This document shows positions 22,011-33,454 of a stretch of DNA of 64,000 bases, piece by piece (position 1 is the stretch's first letter; each line of letters opens with the position of its first letter). Both the position numbers and the translations under genes were made by a program. Below the pieces are notes generated by a model, which worked only from the letters and a program-made list of their open reading frames with translations, had not been told where the DNA came from and ran no database searches. The stretch lies in NCBI GenBank assembly GCA_002917075.1, contig NTMA01000085.1:116426-180425 (forward strand), given 5' to 3'. Source of the stretch: Hawksworthiomyces lignivorus. Lineage: Eukaryota; Ascomycota; Sordariomycetes; Ophiostomatales; Ophiostomataceae.

Positions 22011-24471
22011 CGGGTATGTGGCCAGCTGCTGGGGTGATCGCTAGCGAGCAAAGAAAACTAAGAAAAAAATCAGCAAAAAAACACAGGGGTAGGGGCAAGT
22101 ACCTTGCCTCAAAAAAGAGAAGAAAAGAAGAGAAAAAAGAAAAGAAAAAAAGAAAAAAGAAGAGACACCACAGAGAAACCCAGAAGGGGAGGGAGAAGAA
22201 GGATTAACGAGAGGTCGAGAAGATGTTTGTTTTGGGTCATTGTTTATGCCCTACAAATTTCTAAAAGTACATTGCAGAAAGAGCGAAGGATGTTGGGATT
22301 CTTCATAGCTTAAAGCATCAGTATGTTTTGTCATCTGCGGTTGCACTTTGTGTCGTTCCCCTTGTGCCTCCAAAATGATTTCCCCTTCTTCCCTTTCTTC
22401 TCCTTCTCCCTTCTTTGATTCTTAATCTCGGCTCTGTCGTGCGGCACGGCAATACTTTGACTACTACACCGAATGCTTGGCCTTCCACCGCCCCTCTTCC
22501 TCTTCATCTTGTAGTAGCAGCTCTTTTCTTTCATGTATATAATGGATAGATAGAAGGTACAGTCGTCGAGGAGGCCAAGAGGCTCTAACAATCAACAACG
22601 AAGGATTTGCCCCATATTTACAGATGACTGTGCATAGAATATAATCGATTCTAGCGTATTCAGTAGTATGTGCGATTCACCAGAGATTGACAGGTCGGAA
22701 GCCGGAGGCGCCGCTTGAGGTGAAGCCGGTTCGCATTCTGCATGGTTGGAAGTATGCTGTTTAGCTGATGCTTTCGCCCAGAATGTTTGATGAAGATTGA
22801 CTCTCGCGGATTCTACATCGGTAGCGTTTTATGGATTGGTTGGTTCTGATTCACGTCTCTGATTGTCTCTAGCTAACATACCTTCTACACTTTCGGTCAG
22901 AATTCAGATTTGAGATAGTTCTTGACGAACTAGGGCTATAACACACTCTTGGTAGGCACTTTCCATGGTCTTGCCAGCCCAGTTACCTCTAGAGGCGACT
23001 CCGTTATTAAATCGATGTCGGATGCCTAGTCCACTGCAATGTAGACTCTTCGAAATGCATTTCCGGCATTCAGGAACACCCCTGTCGCAGTGTATGCGGC
23101 GCTGTGAACATTCATAGCAGCCTCCAGGACATTGCCAGTCTTTAGTTTCGCTGCTTTAAAACAAAAACGCATGTTATGCTTATTACCTTTTACTTTGGGC
23201 CTATAAGGCCGCTTCTCAGACGCCATACCTTGATTCACTGGCGCGAAGCCTCGTTATAGGCAAACCACGAGGCGTTTGTGTCACTGGTTTCAGAACTAAT
23301 TCCAGTTTAGCTCCGCAGCATGATCCTAGGGATCCCGGAAATGGACATAGGACAGAGCATTTAGAATTCATGGCTAGCTATAGCTAGAAGAAGTGAATCA
23401 AGAAGAATGAGGAAAGAACCCGAGGTGGATTTATGAAGAACAGGACCCTTAGCACTGAACTAATACCCTAAAATTCGCCGCCATCTTGGAATAGTGATAT
23501 GATTTTAGTAATGGATTGCTGTAGATATCACATGCGGGTAACAAATAGGTTAGCAATCAGCACACAGTCTCGGCCTTGAGGTGGTCCTGAGTTCGTTGTA
23601 TCTAAAAACTGATAACGGACGCGCTAAATATCCAAGCAAGTGTCACATATTATTATGTTTATGAACTCTTTGTTTGGCGGATCTAAAAAGAGAATCTAGA
23701 TTTACTATCAGAGAAGAAATTGAAAAGTCAGCGTGCCCTATCGCCTACTACCGGCTCAGAATGGTTTTCAAGTAGTCAGATACCCTATTATTGGGCGGAC
23801 TATTTAAGTTAATTACCAACGGGTATCGCTCGGTATCTTTTTTTTTTTTTTTTAACAAAGCTAATTCTGATAGATTTGCTGAACGACTTAAACACGTAGT
23901 CGTAACTTCTAGATTACAATTCACGGCGAGATAGATTAGCTCGAACTCCTCTACTCATCAATAGCTGTCACCAATGAGATTATAGTATCCTCTCCCGCAA
24001 GCAAACGTTATCTATCCAAAGCTTCGCGATTATCGCCCTCAAAGGAGATAGTTATGGCATTGCCTCTAGAACATGCTAAGCAAATCGCCGCCATCGCCGA
24101 AACTCACCTTTCCCCGCCTCATTTTATCATCTCTTGGCCTAAACCAGGAGGTTCTCATTTAAACTTCCTGATTTGGGTTAGATTCTCCACTTGCTTAGAT
24201 TTAAAACTAAACTCACTGTCCCCGGTTCATTGAATCCTATCATGGAGCCGTTCTCGTGTTGCCCCTGTGCCTCTTACCTCGTCGATTTAATACTTTCCGA
24301 TAATTAATATACGACCAAAAAAGGATCGTCTTTATGACGTATCATAATTAATGCACGCCTGATGGTGACATCCTCTATCACGCATAATAATCGCTGCCTT
24401 TCGAGATGCAATGTACCTTTTCTAAGTTGTGTACGTAGAAATTTGAATGCTCTAAACATGCCGCGTAATTC
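22011..24471. other. Gene-poor stretch with a purine-rich tract
   Basis: 22040-22205 is a GA-rich low-complexity tract (repeated GAAAA and AAGAG) whose long lysine-rich frames are artefacts. 22.6-24.4 kb is AT-rich; a T17 run lies near 23840. A minus-strand frame at 23026-23238 has some protein-like texture but no family match. No intact gene seen. Confidence 0.45.
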
Positions 24472-25878
24472 CTACATCCGTGCCTTGACCACGGGCAGCT
24501 CACCGAAGTCTAACGACTTTCGGAGTTGCCTGATTCTATGTTTGGTAACGAATATCGATCTTGGGAAGTCGTCTGGGTGCTTCTCGCCGAGTATGGCGCA
24601 TGCAACCATTTGCGACGTTAGGAAAGCCTTGATCATCCCAGTAGCGTGATAGCCTCCGCACACCCACTGGTGGCTGCGACCTAGAAACGGTAGCCGGCCC
24701 GCAAATGGCACTCCATCCTGAGAGAAGGCCAGGATCCCAGCCCAAGCGTGGGTGATTTGCATGGACCAGCCCGGCATTGGCGATGCTACGGTCTCGTCTG
24801 CAAAACCCCGTAGGTGCGCCATAGCCACCAAATCTGTCTTGCTGTCGTCACCTGTTGTCTTTCGGCCGGTGTTGGCACGACCTACAATGACACCACCGTC
24901 TTCACGCTGGATCAGGTAGTCGTAATCCTTTTCTCCATATCGAAGCCACAGAGAATATTGGCTACTCAGTGCCAACGGCGACATTCCCGTGCCGTTCTTC
25001 TTTACTGGAGCATAGGCAACAACATTACCCCTAACAGGAGATATGAACGGCTGGATTTCAGGCAGCAGCCTGCCCAACCAGGCATTTGTTGCGTGCACAA
25101 CATGCCTAGCTCGAATTTCACCTCGATCGGTTTGCACGGTAGCGTATCCATCCTCGTCGTGATCCACGATGGACCGTACCGGAGTGTTGGTTTGAACATT
25201 CAGCTTGCCTTGGTCAATTAGGTGACCAATCACGCTGGTTATCCACTTGTAAGGCCAGAGAGAGGCTGCTGGGATTCCAATGGCGCCGATGGCACGGGGA
25301 GATAGCTTCAGTACTTGTTGAAGGTGCTCCTTATCGGTGTAAATCGTGTGTTTATTAGCGAGCTCCGGCGCGTGGGCTCGCATGTCCTCTAAAGCAGTGA
25401 CGGCTTTTTCGAAATCTTTCTGTTCATAGTATGCTTCGATGCCTTCCGTCATCACCAAATCGCAGTCAATATGGTCCTGACGGATGGCTGCAGCCATGGC
25501 TTCCAGGTGGCGTTGTTCAAAATCGGAGATTCGCACTGCCTCTTCGATGCCGAACGAGTGCTTGCGTTCCTCCCACATGGCAAATGTCATTGTCTTGCAA
25601 TGTCCGCCATTGCGTCCCGTCGCACCTGAGCATAGTGACCTCGCCTCGACAAGAACAATATTGAGATTGGGGCGCTTCTTTAGCAGAGTCCGGACAAGGT
25701 TCATGCCTGTGATTCCAGAACCGATGATGACAACATCAACAATACCGGCTGGCCACTCTGATCGATGATTCGCTCGAGGATGAGGCTTGGAATGCCAGAA
25801 AGGACTTGTGCCATTTGTGGAAGGGAACCCGGGGTCAACAACACCAGGTTCATAGATGCCTTCTAATGCCCCTGACAT
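24472..25878 (-). CDS. DAO-family FAD-dependent oxidoreductase, 468 aa
   Basis: Complete single-exon flavoprotein of the DAO (D-amino-acid/glycine/sarcosine-oxidase-like) superfamily. It would oxidise an amine or amino-acid C-N bond with FAD and pass electrons to oxygen. The Rossmann motif VVIIGSGITG spans residues 49-58, the acidic ribose-binding end is LVEAR (76-80), and the second FAD signature CSGATGRNGGH is at 83-93. HVVHATNAWLGRLLPEIQP and the C-terminal VCGGYHATGMIKAF flavin-contact loop are all present. No signal peptide. A choline/amino-acid-type permease gene is transcribed divergently 1.1 kb away, consistent with shared regulation and with uptake plus oxidation of one compound (inference). 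Paralogues: an intact gene at 48702 and a relic at 17965. Confidence 0.88.
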   Translation of the reverse strand: MSGALEGIYEPGVVDPGFPSTNGTSPFWHSKPHPRANHRSEWPAGIVDVVIIGSGITGMNLVRTLLKKRPNLNIVLVEARSLCSGATGRNGGHCKTMTFAMWEERKHSFGIEEAVRISDFEQRHLEAMAAAIRQDHIDCDLVMTEGIEAYYEQKDFEKAVTALEDMRAHAPELANKHTIYTDKEHLQQVLKLSPRAIGAIGIPAASLWPYKWITSVIGHLIDQGKLNVQTNTPVRSIVDHDEDGYATVQTDRGEIRARHVVHATNAWLGRLLPEIQPFISPVRGNVVAYAPVKKNGTGMSPLALSSQYSLWLRYGEKDYDYLIQREDGGVIVGRANTGRKTTGDDSKTDLVAMAHLRGFADETVASPMPGWSMQITHAWAGILAFSQDGVPFAGRLPFLGRSHQWVCGGYHATGMIKAFLTSQMVACAILGEKHPDDFPRSIFVTKHRIRQLRKSLDFGELPVVKARM

Positions 25879-26965
25879 ATTTCTTTGTTTTCACGCTTTT
25901 AGTTGCTCAAAGCAAAGCTTTTGGGAGGCACCCTGTAGACTTTATAATTAAGAGGCCAACAGTCGCCGAAAGGGAGACTCGGCCATAGCCAGCCATCCGT
26001 ATAGTAATTGGGTCATGGTATTACCGAGTTTCTTTCTCTACGGACTAGTTCGCTGCTCGACACTGTAAGTCTCCAGCGACACGCACACTAGCTGATCCGT
26101 ACTCGGTGCGAGTGGATAGAACCTAAACCGCGTATCATATTTTTTAAATCCAGGTCTGATACGTGGTATTTACGCAAGTCCGTGTTTCGTAGCTCTATTA
26201 AAATCTAAATCGGCCGAAGTCATGCTTTGTTGATAACTTGAAATACCGCCCGCACTCGGTTTTGCGCCAGGCGTCCAAACCTTGGCGGGTCTCATTCTAC
26301 CTGCTATAAAAGAGATGGCGTATCCACTGCATTTGCAGCTCTTTCCGGTTGCAGGGATACGATGAAACCCCTAGCATGCAGCCCACCAGTCAATACAGAC
26401 AATGGTTAATCGCCAAGACAAGCTCCGTGGAGCCAACAAAATACACACTTACGTCTTATTTCCCAGATACTCTACAAACTGGTCTCATTCTGCCTTCTCA
26501 AAATTTATCGCCTCTCTCCGAAGAGGGCAAGGTTCTTCCCCATGATCTGGTTCCTTTGATGCGGGGGTTATCACAGCTAAATGAATAGAGCCTAGTGTCC
26601 TATTATAAGAGAAATCGGAGTTTGGCAGAGACGACAAAAAAACAGACGTTAGCTGGGGACTCGGCAACTAAAGGAAATTTGACCTCAGCGTGAGGTTACT
26701 ATAGATAAGGTGCATTGTGAGGAGAACCAGAGCAAAAATTTCGACTAGCGTTACATAGAACGTATTAAAACCTTTGTACTAAGGATAGAGAATGTCCCAA
26801 CGTTTTCTAGATAACAAGTAGGAGTCTCAGCCACACATGAAATGTCTTTTCATGTATAAATTAACGTGAGGCCCATCGACATGAGATATTGCAACTGTGG
26901 TCAGCGATGTGATTAGTTCATCGTATTTGAATTTCACACTTCCGTTTATTATCTACGAGCCTAAT
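25879..26965. promoter_or_regulatory. Divergent intergenic region, DAO and permease
   Basis: About 1.1 kb separates two divergent start codons. A TATAAA-like element (GCTATAAAAGAG near 26301) faces the permease but lies over 600 bases upstream, so it may not be the functional one. Small open frames here look random. I identified no operator. Confidence 0.35.
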
Positions 26966-29066
26966 ATGCCTTCTTCAGGAGAGAGTAAGTCTGTGTTCTC
27001 CCTCTTTGAAGTGCTTTACTAATTGCGTATCTTTTCAGAAATAGACAGCGATACCCATGGCGCTGCAGACAGTCAACAAGGTAAATACCCACTTCTTTAA
27101 TTCTAAGATTGTTAGGTCTTTATCTAACCGTGGTATGCTTTGGATAGAAAATAGCTATGGTAAGAACCTCGTCTCTGAAGCTCGTTGGAGTGTTCTTGGA
27201 TCTGCACTGACTTTAAATTTTTCATAAGGCTCCTTACACGATGCGGAAAAGGGTAAGTTTCACATAGAGCCTAACTCAGTCAAATGCATTACTTGAATTA
27301 ACAGCGGAGAAGATATGGGCAGAAATGACAACACAGATCACATCCTAGAGCGGCTTGGATTAGAGCCAAAGATGAAGAAGAACATGGGACCATTGGCCAT
27401 TGTCTGCACTGGTTTCAACATCTGCAACAGTTGGGTTGCTTTGGCCGCTACTCTCGTGGTTGGAATTGAACAAGGCGGTAGTGTGACAGTTCTTTATGGC
27501 ATGATTGTTACTCTACTAGCTCTAGGATGTTCGGCTGCGACTATGGCAGAGCTGGCAAGTGTGTACCCAACAGCGGGAGGTCCGTACCACTGGTCATCCA
27601 TCTTGGCTCCTCGAAATTCTAGCCGAATACTAGTCAGTAGAAGACCATTGAAGATGAATACTGATGAGACTGAAAGAACGACGCTAATGCTGATATTTGA
27701 GTTCAGAGTTATGGATGTGCGACATTAAATATTTTTGGCTGGCTTTCAATCTGCTCATCCGTCACTATCCAGCCTGGGCAATTTATTGAAGCAGTCCGCA
27801 TCTTCTACAATCCGGAATTTGAGCCGCCAACTTGGCAATTCTTCCTATTCTTCCAAGCCACAAATGTGCTTGTTTTGGTGCATAATATCTTCGCACAGCG
27901 TCGCACTCGCTGGATTCACGACCTTGGTTGTAGGTAACATTTCCAGAAGCACATTTTGGCTTTAAGATCTAACATATATTCGGCAGTTGTGTTCTCGCTT
28001 ACGTGCTTCGTCGTGATTCTTATCACTTGTGTCGCTCGTGCACCTTCGTTCAATACCAATGAAGTCGTCTGGGCAAGTTTTATCAACAATAGCGGATGGA
28101 GCTCCAGGGCAGTGGTTTTCCTAACAGGCATGGCGAACCCGAATTTCATCTACGCTGGTATTGACGGTGCGGTTCACCTTGCAGAAGAAGTCACCGATGC
28201 TGCTAAGACTGTGCCACAAGCGCTGCTTAGTACTATCGTTATTGGGTTTGCGACTGCGTTCTCCTTTGGTATTGTTATGCTGTATACGGTACATGATCTA
28301 GACAAGGTCATTGAAGATGCCACCGGGTAAGATGACATACTCTACTGGATTGCTATGTTCAAACTAACACCGCTCCAGAGTACCGATCTATGAGATATGG
28401 TACCAAGCAACGCGCTCTAATGTCGCCGCGACGTTTTTTGTAGTAGCCCTGCTGCTCATTGCAGTATTTTCCTTAAACGCTTGCCAGGAGGTCAGCTCGC
28501 GCCTTACTTGGGCCTTCGCCCGCGACAATGCTTTGTTGGGTTCTAGTCGTTTGGCTTCTGTGCATCCGACCCTCCAAGTGCCTGTCTGGGCATTGCTAGC
28601 TAATGCAGCGGTCATTTTTATAATCGGCTGCGTCTATCTTGGCTCGTCATCAGCCTTCAATGCCTTTGTCGGATCCGGGCTTTTATTACAGCAGTGTAGC
28701 TTTGCCATACCAGCAGCGTTGTTGCTGTGGCACCGTCGCTCGTCGAAAGTATTGCCACCGACAAGGAGAGTCCGCTTAGGTGTCTTTGGCTGGGTTGCCA
28801 ATATCGTTACTCTGCTCTTTGCACCTTTGATCAGTATCATGTACTGTTTTCCGGTAGAGCTGCCTGCAACTGGTTCAACCATGAGTAAGTCCCTCCATCT
28901 CCATCTCACATAGCTTGATTTAGATTTGATACTGGAGTTATTTAATATTAATTTACTTTTAGATTACACTTCTGCAGTTGTAGGCGTCATGTTCATTTTC
29001 GCCTTAGTTAATTGGTTTGCACACGCCGTTAGGGAATACAGGGGGCCACGTCTTCTCGAGAACTAA
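26966..29066 (+). CDS. APC-superfamily amino acid/choline-type permease (multi-exon)
   Basis: Plasma-membrane transporter of the amino acid-polyamine-organocation superfamily, fungal GABA/choline permease branch. Small 5' exons (from ATG 26966) lead into the main frame at about 27315 (GRNDNTDHILERLGLEP). Then come the conserved TM1-3 region (MGPLAIVCTGFNICNSWVAL; AELASVYPTAGGPYHW), TM4-6 (exon from about 27705), EVVWASFINNSGWSS, and GIDGAVHLAEEVTDAAKTVP. QEVSSRLTWAFARDNALLG is a family hallmark. Final helices end at LLEN. Introns near 27630-27704, 27923-27991, 28330-28379 and 28885-28962 restore frame throughout, so the gene looks intact. About 12 membrane helices are expected. The exact small 5' exons, and whether translation starts at 27315 instead, are uncertain. 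Confidence 0.83.
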
Positions 29067-29439
29067 ATGATGATGGATTCAAGAGTCCGATCTATAAATG
29101 TAAATTATAAGTTAAAGGCAGGAGCTGCTGTTCTGGCCGCTATTTTCAGTAGGCGTGTGCGACCATTTTTGGCGTCCTCTGCCGTGGAGGATTTGTCTCT
29201 TAGAAATACTTTATACTTTGTGTAAGTAATGTACTCCAGCTGTCAGATTTATGCCTTGTAGAGAACATGCAGCAGGCGAATGCAAAAGATATGTCGGTGG
29301 CAGGTGGCGGACGAGGCACGAAGTTCACGAAGTGGTTGATTCTGAGACTGCGGCGAGCGGTGATTGATTCCTGCGAGACGGACATGGCACGCTACCGCCC
29401 CTGATGTAGCCATTGACTCCGTAGACTTCTACCCACTCG
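29067..29439. other. Convergent intergenic spacer
   Basis: Spacer between the 3' ends of the permease (plus) and the RNase H gene (minus). No gene seen. Confidence 0.5.
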
Positions 29440-29956
29440 TCAGGTGTGACCCCCTCCGGCAGCAGCCTCCTTGGCGGCGGCGTCGGCAACGGCGTTCCAC
29501 TCTCTCGGGATCTTCCAGAACTCGATGGCCATACCCACGACCCTGAACCGCTCGACGTCGCCCAGCAGCACCTCCCACAGATCCCTGTTCTTGACGCTTG
29601 TACCTCCGCGTGTCATCCAGCCGTTCCTAACCCACGACTTGGCCCATCTTGTGGCGCCCTCCACTACATATTCAGAGTCGGTGGCTATGACAAGTGCGCG
29701 GAATCCCTCGCCGGGCCAGTTCTGGAAGCGCAGCGCGGCAACAACTGCGCGGAGCTCAGCCCGGTTGCTTGTCTGCATTCCGTCGTCGCCAAAAAGCCCT
29801 TTCGTCTCTAGGCGGCCAGAGGCAACGAGGAACCCGTTCGAGGGGCCGAACCCATGCCAGAACGCCCAGCCGGCCTCTGGGTTTAGCTGCCCGTTGTGCA
29901 GACAGGCGCCGTCAGTGCGAATAAGGCCTTTGCCGAAGTCATCGTGGAGAGTATAC
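29440..29956 (-). CDS. RNase H domain protein, main exon
   Basis: Minus-strand frame encoding a complete RNase H fold, which cleaves RNA in RNA-DNA hybrids. The four acidic metal ligands are in order: D in LIRTDGACLHNGQ, E in QTSNRAELRAV, D in IATDSEYVVEGA, D in NAVADAAAKEAA. The frame continues upstream of the first internal methionine to about 29956, where TCTGTCAG looks like an intron acceptor. The first exon would lie near 30000-30200, beside the assembly gap, and cannot be fixed. No reverse transcriptase or other retroelement domain is adjacent, so a host gene of the fungal RNase H-like family is likelier than a retrotransposon remnant. Confidence 0.72.
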
Positions 29957-30236
29957 CTGACAGACTATATTAGCAACAGACGTAGATTCGATTCGCCATG
30001 TGTACGTGTTTGCTTGCCTGGTGACATATAAATGGGCCCCGCCGACGCCGTGACGGGTGCTGAGCATGGAGAAGAAGAAGCCCCTATCGGCGACTTGTGG
30101 CTGATTGACTTTGGCGGTGGCTGGACAGACGGGTGGGTGGATAGCGACAAAGAGGATACGATAGAAGGGGACGAGCAGGCTGTCCAGAATATTTTGGACG
30201 CATTGCGTATTTAAAAAAAAAAAAAAAAAAACTTGG

Positions 30237-30251
30237 NNNNNNNNNNNNNNN
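30237..30251. other. Assembly gap (15 N) between homopolymers
   Basis: Fifteen N bases are preceded by a run of 19 A (30213-30231) and followed by a run of 19 C (30253-30271). The flanks are probably sequencing or joining artefacts, so the true spacing here, next to the likely first exon of the RNase H gene, is unknown. Confidence 0.95.
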
Positions 30252-30271
30252 GCCCCCCCCCCCCCCCCCCC

Positions 30272-30802
30272 TGCAGCGCAGGCGGGTAATAGAAAACATG
30301 AATTAAAGAGGTAGAACATTGTATTTCCTTCTAGTGCCTTCAGCACCTACTGAGAAGGATCCACTTGTTTTCTTAGTGAAGTATATCGCACCTACTTCCT
30401 AAGTAGACGCTGACTACTGAATAGATCAGTCTAATGAACATTGAAAATGTAAATATAGGCGTAGGGAGTGCGTGATTGAGACGAAGTCACGTACGTAAAA
30501 TGTACGCGGAAACGGAGGTGCTTAGCGCCAGCGCCAGGGTGTGCAGCGCCGGTGCTTGGCCCCCAAAGGCGACCAGGGATTGGCAGGGGGCCAATGACTG
30601 GATTCGTCTTTTATAACATCAGTTGTAGAACGCTTAGCATGACCAAAACTTAAAAATTAATTTTTAAATTCCCAACCTTATATATAGCTAATAAAATGAT
30701 CTAGAAGAACTAAGAGTATTGTTGATAGAAGTATATGCGACAAGTGTGTTGAAAGCAGCACTAGTCCGAAGGCGCTTATAGAGACTTAGTGAGGATCTAT
30801 GG
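30272..30802. other. Intergenic, nothing recognised
   Basis: Sequence between the gap and the SDR stop codon. No coding signal seen; a short GC-rich patch lies at 30500-30600. Confidence 0.45.
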
Positions 30803-31693
30803 TTATTGATGATTGCGTATTCTGTCCTTCACAGCCGGCATAGCCGCCATATTCGAAAATATTGTCTCTATAACCCAGGTCGGTAAAAATCTTTTAGCCA
30901 GCTGTACAACTGTTGTAGCGCCGCCTCTCCAAATCCGGGCTGGGGGATTGGCTTTGAGCAAGTCTGCGACTACTTGTCGAGCCCACTGGTCACTATCGAC
31001 TGCGTACGACTCCACATGCGCGCCTTCCAGAACATTTTCGACTTCTGTCTTCGCGACATTGTAAAGGCTATTTTCTGGTAACGTGGGCTTATTGCCCCCC
31101 TTCTGATTTTCAAAAAACCGGCTCTTTACGACGCCCGTCTTGAGTTCGACAACTTTGAGCTTGAAGGGCGACAGCTCCAAGCGCAAGATATCTGTGAGCA
31201 TGGCGGTCGCTGCCTTGCTGGCATTGTAGATGCCCGTCATTGGCTGCGGCAGGACGGAAGAGGTTGAGGTGTTGTTAACAATGACACCGCCGAGCTCAGA
31301 CTTGAGCAAAAGCGGAACAAATGCCTGAGTAACGGCCAACACCGCCCAGACATTGACCTCAAAGACCTGCTTGGCCACGCCTATATCTACATCCGTCAAG
31401 GGCATGGAATAGCCACCACCGGAATTGTTCACGAGCATATCAAGGCTGCCGCCTGTCTTCTCTGCGATGGCCCGGACACAGTTGGAGATAGAATCTGGTG
31501 AGAGGACGTCAAGAATAAGGGTCTCAATGCCTAGTTCATCGAAGTGAGCGATCTTTGCTGGATTTCGTGCTGTAGCGATCACGCGTTGTCCATGTTGATG
31601 AAAGGCTCGTGCGAGGGCGTCTCCAAGGCTACCTTCAGAGCAGCCGGTGATCAAGACGGTGCTTCGTAGTTTGGGAGGATTGCAATTTAACAT
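30803..31693 (-). CDS. Short-chain dehydrogenase/reductase, 296 aa
   Basis: Intact single-exon classical SDR. Nucleotide site VLITGCSEGSLG (residues 13-24, TGxxxGxxG-like), NADP-favouring ATARNPAK after beta-2, LDV at beta-3, NNSGGG (89-94, the NNAG position), catalytic Ser in NTSTSS (about 141-146) and YNASK (Tyr156, Lys160). The family resemblance is to fungal 1-acyl-DHAP-reductase-like (Ayr1-type) SDRs; the C-terminus (FLPTWVIETIF) carries a hydrophobic stretch that could associate with membranes. It stands alone between the gap and a decayed region. Substrate not deducible. Confidence 0.82.
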   Translation of the reverse strand: MLNCNPPKLRSTVLITGCSEGSLGDALARAFHQHGQRVIATARNPAKIAHFDELGIETLILDVLSPDSISNCVRAIAEKTGGSLDMLVNNSGGGYSMPLTDVDIGVAKQVFEVNVWAVLAVTQAFVPLLLKSELGGVIVNNTSTSSVLPQPMTGIYNASKAATAMLTDILRLELSPFKLKVVELKTGVVKSRFFENQKGGNKPTLPENSLYNVAKTEVENVLEGAHVESYAVDSDQWARQVVADLLKANPPARIWRGGATTVVQLAKRFLPTWVIETIFSNMAAMPAVKDRIRNHQ

Positions 31694-32424
31694 TTCTATT
31701 TTCCTGTGAAAGATACGTATTGATGGAGGGCGTGATTTGAAAATCCCTCGTCGCCAGGATACTATTCATGAGATATTAAATACAGCGCAGGCTGGCAAAA
31801 CCACGGTTTGAGCAGATCCTTGCTCCCATATCGCAGCCCCGCTCTCCAGGCTGACGCGCTGTGTACGAGCCACCTTCTTTTCATTCGACCAAGTCTTCAT
31901 AGGAACCCCACTTCAACCTCTTCAGTATAAAAAGTACAGTGATAATATTGTCGACGCAACACAGTCCAGAAATATCAAGGAAAACACTTAGTCATCGGGT
32001 GACAGGTACACAAAAAGTAGCTAGGACAAAAATAACTAACATATAAAAATAGCTGGTATTATGAGATCATGCAGGTTACCAACTGATCTTCGAAGAATCT
32101 GGAGAGAGGAACACCGACTTAACAGGGAAGCAGTTTGATTTCACTTTCCAGATCACGGTTTGAAAGGACTAATGGACTTGTGGCCGCGCCAGTGTCACTA
32201 CACTGGCGTGTTCTCGAAGCCGCGCGAGAAGTTTTAAACCACCCCGACAGAACATTATAGATATATGTATTTTCCTCAATAATAGTATCATCTCGAAGAT
32301 CATATGATTGGGCATATCAATCGTGTCATTCTCAGTTTGGAAGCAGTAAGTTTAATTGTAGACATGTGGCCTTTGGCTTTCACGTTACAACCGCAAGTTT
32401 CAAAGGAATGAAAACGCTTTATCA
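31694..32424. other. Intergenic, nothing recognised
   Basis: AT-rich; TATA-like TATAAAAAG near 31925. No gene seen. Confidence 0.4.
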
Positions 32425-32680
32425 AGCGCAAAAGGCGAGGTTGGGTGCCAGAAAGGCAAAGCTGCCATGGCCAGTGCAGAGATCGCTACCAATGCCTGCC
32501 ATGCTTCCGAGGAGGAATGTGCTATAGAAGTACCCAGGCTGCAGCGTTTCTTGGTCCGTTACAGATCCCGCGGTTGAGGATTTGCTGTCAGCATAGATAC
32601 CGGGAAACTTGTCGACGTCGAGATTTTGGATATTTCCTGCCTCGCCATGTTGGACTTAGTTTGGATGCATGATGGGCGGT
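32425..32680 (-). pseudogene. MFS transporter N-terminal fragment (TRI12-like)
   Basis: A minus-strand frame reads as the cytosolic N-terminus and first membrane helix of a major-facilitator transporter: NLDVDKFPGIYADSKSS, then QPGYFYSTFLLGSMAGIG and FAFLAPNLA. The layout resembles fungal TRI12/siderophore-type MFS proteins. It has no upstream start in frame and nothing recognisable of the other helices follows, so it is a fragment. Confidence 0.42.
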
Positions 32681-32861
32681 GCACAAATGGATGGCAGTTT
32701 ACGTAAGATGTTGCCAGACGGCTGAGCCTGACGGATCTGCAGCGCTGCGTAACGTCTCGAGTTAGGCTGAGTGTTATGATAGACTAGAAGAACAGCCCTG
32801 GACTGCATCAGATTATCAACACTAGGGTTGCAATATGGTTGCTAATTACTGACAGGGTGAC

Positions 32862-33454
32862 TTAAGTCTTATTAGTGAGTAATAACGTCTCTCTTCTCCC
32901 CTCGACATTTCCAAAAACCATCTTGTCTTCGGCCAGGGTTGCAACAACTAAGACCGAAGCGGACTGGCTGAATCCCGTCACACTATCGATTTGCTTGGTA
33001 AAATTTTTCGATCCGACGAGAGAGACATTTTTGCCTCCAAGCTCCACAGTTTGCCTAATCTCGTAGACGTACGCTAATGCCGGCAAATTGAAGATGCCTG
33101 TGTCAGTGTAATACTACTGACGGTAAGCTAAGAGAGAATATACTCACTTTCTAGCCAGACTTCATGTCTCAGCATCGTGCAAGAAAAGGTTGTGTCATTG
33201 CAAGGCGTGTGGTGGTCTCCGGGATTAGCCGCATAAGGCGGGTCACGCTCGTCAGCGCAGTAAACGACCTTGCCTAGAGTACCCGAGGGACTCCAGTACT
33301 TAGAGTGAATGGTAGAAAGCTGAAAGCCGCTGGGCGAGTTATCTTCATAGAGGCTTAGGTTCCAGTAGCCATAGTCGGCTGGCTCCGACAAGGAGACAGC
33401 ATAAGCCTGGGACACTAGAGCCATGATGGCAGTTACAAACGAGGAAGAATGCAT
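32862..33454 (-). CDS. Small secreted protein, 180 aa (two exons)
   Basis: Exon 1 33148-33454, exon 2 32862-33097, 50-nt intron (GTGAGT..CACAG) in phase 1. Residues 1-20 (MHSSSFVTAIMALVSQAYAV) are a clear signal peptide. The mature part begins near SLSEPADYGYWNLSL. It holds three cysteines (VVYCADE, TPCNDT, FSCTML) and several N-glycosylation sites (NLS, NDT, NVS, NFT). The pattern is that of a small fungal secreted protein, possibly effector-like; no known fold recognised. The upstream in-frame extension to 33598 is rejected because it would bury the signal peptide. An odd cysteine count leaves one possibly unpaired. Confidence 0.65.

Noticed and set aside
22016..22313. Lysine/arginine-rich plus-strand open frames
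   Set aside because: Produced by the GA-rich low-complexity tract; composition is repeat-driven, not protein-like.
30213..30231. A19 run as the poly(A) tail of a LINE carrying the RNase H
   Set aside because: The RNase H gene is on the opposite strand, no reverse transcriptase is present, and the run abuts an assembly gap, so an artefact is more likely.
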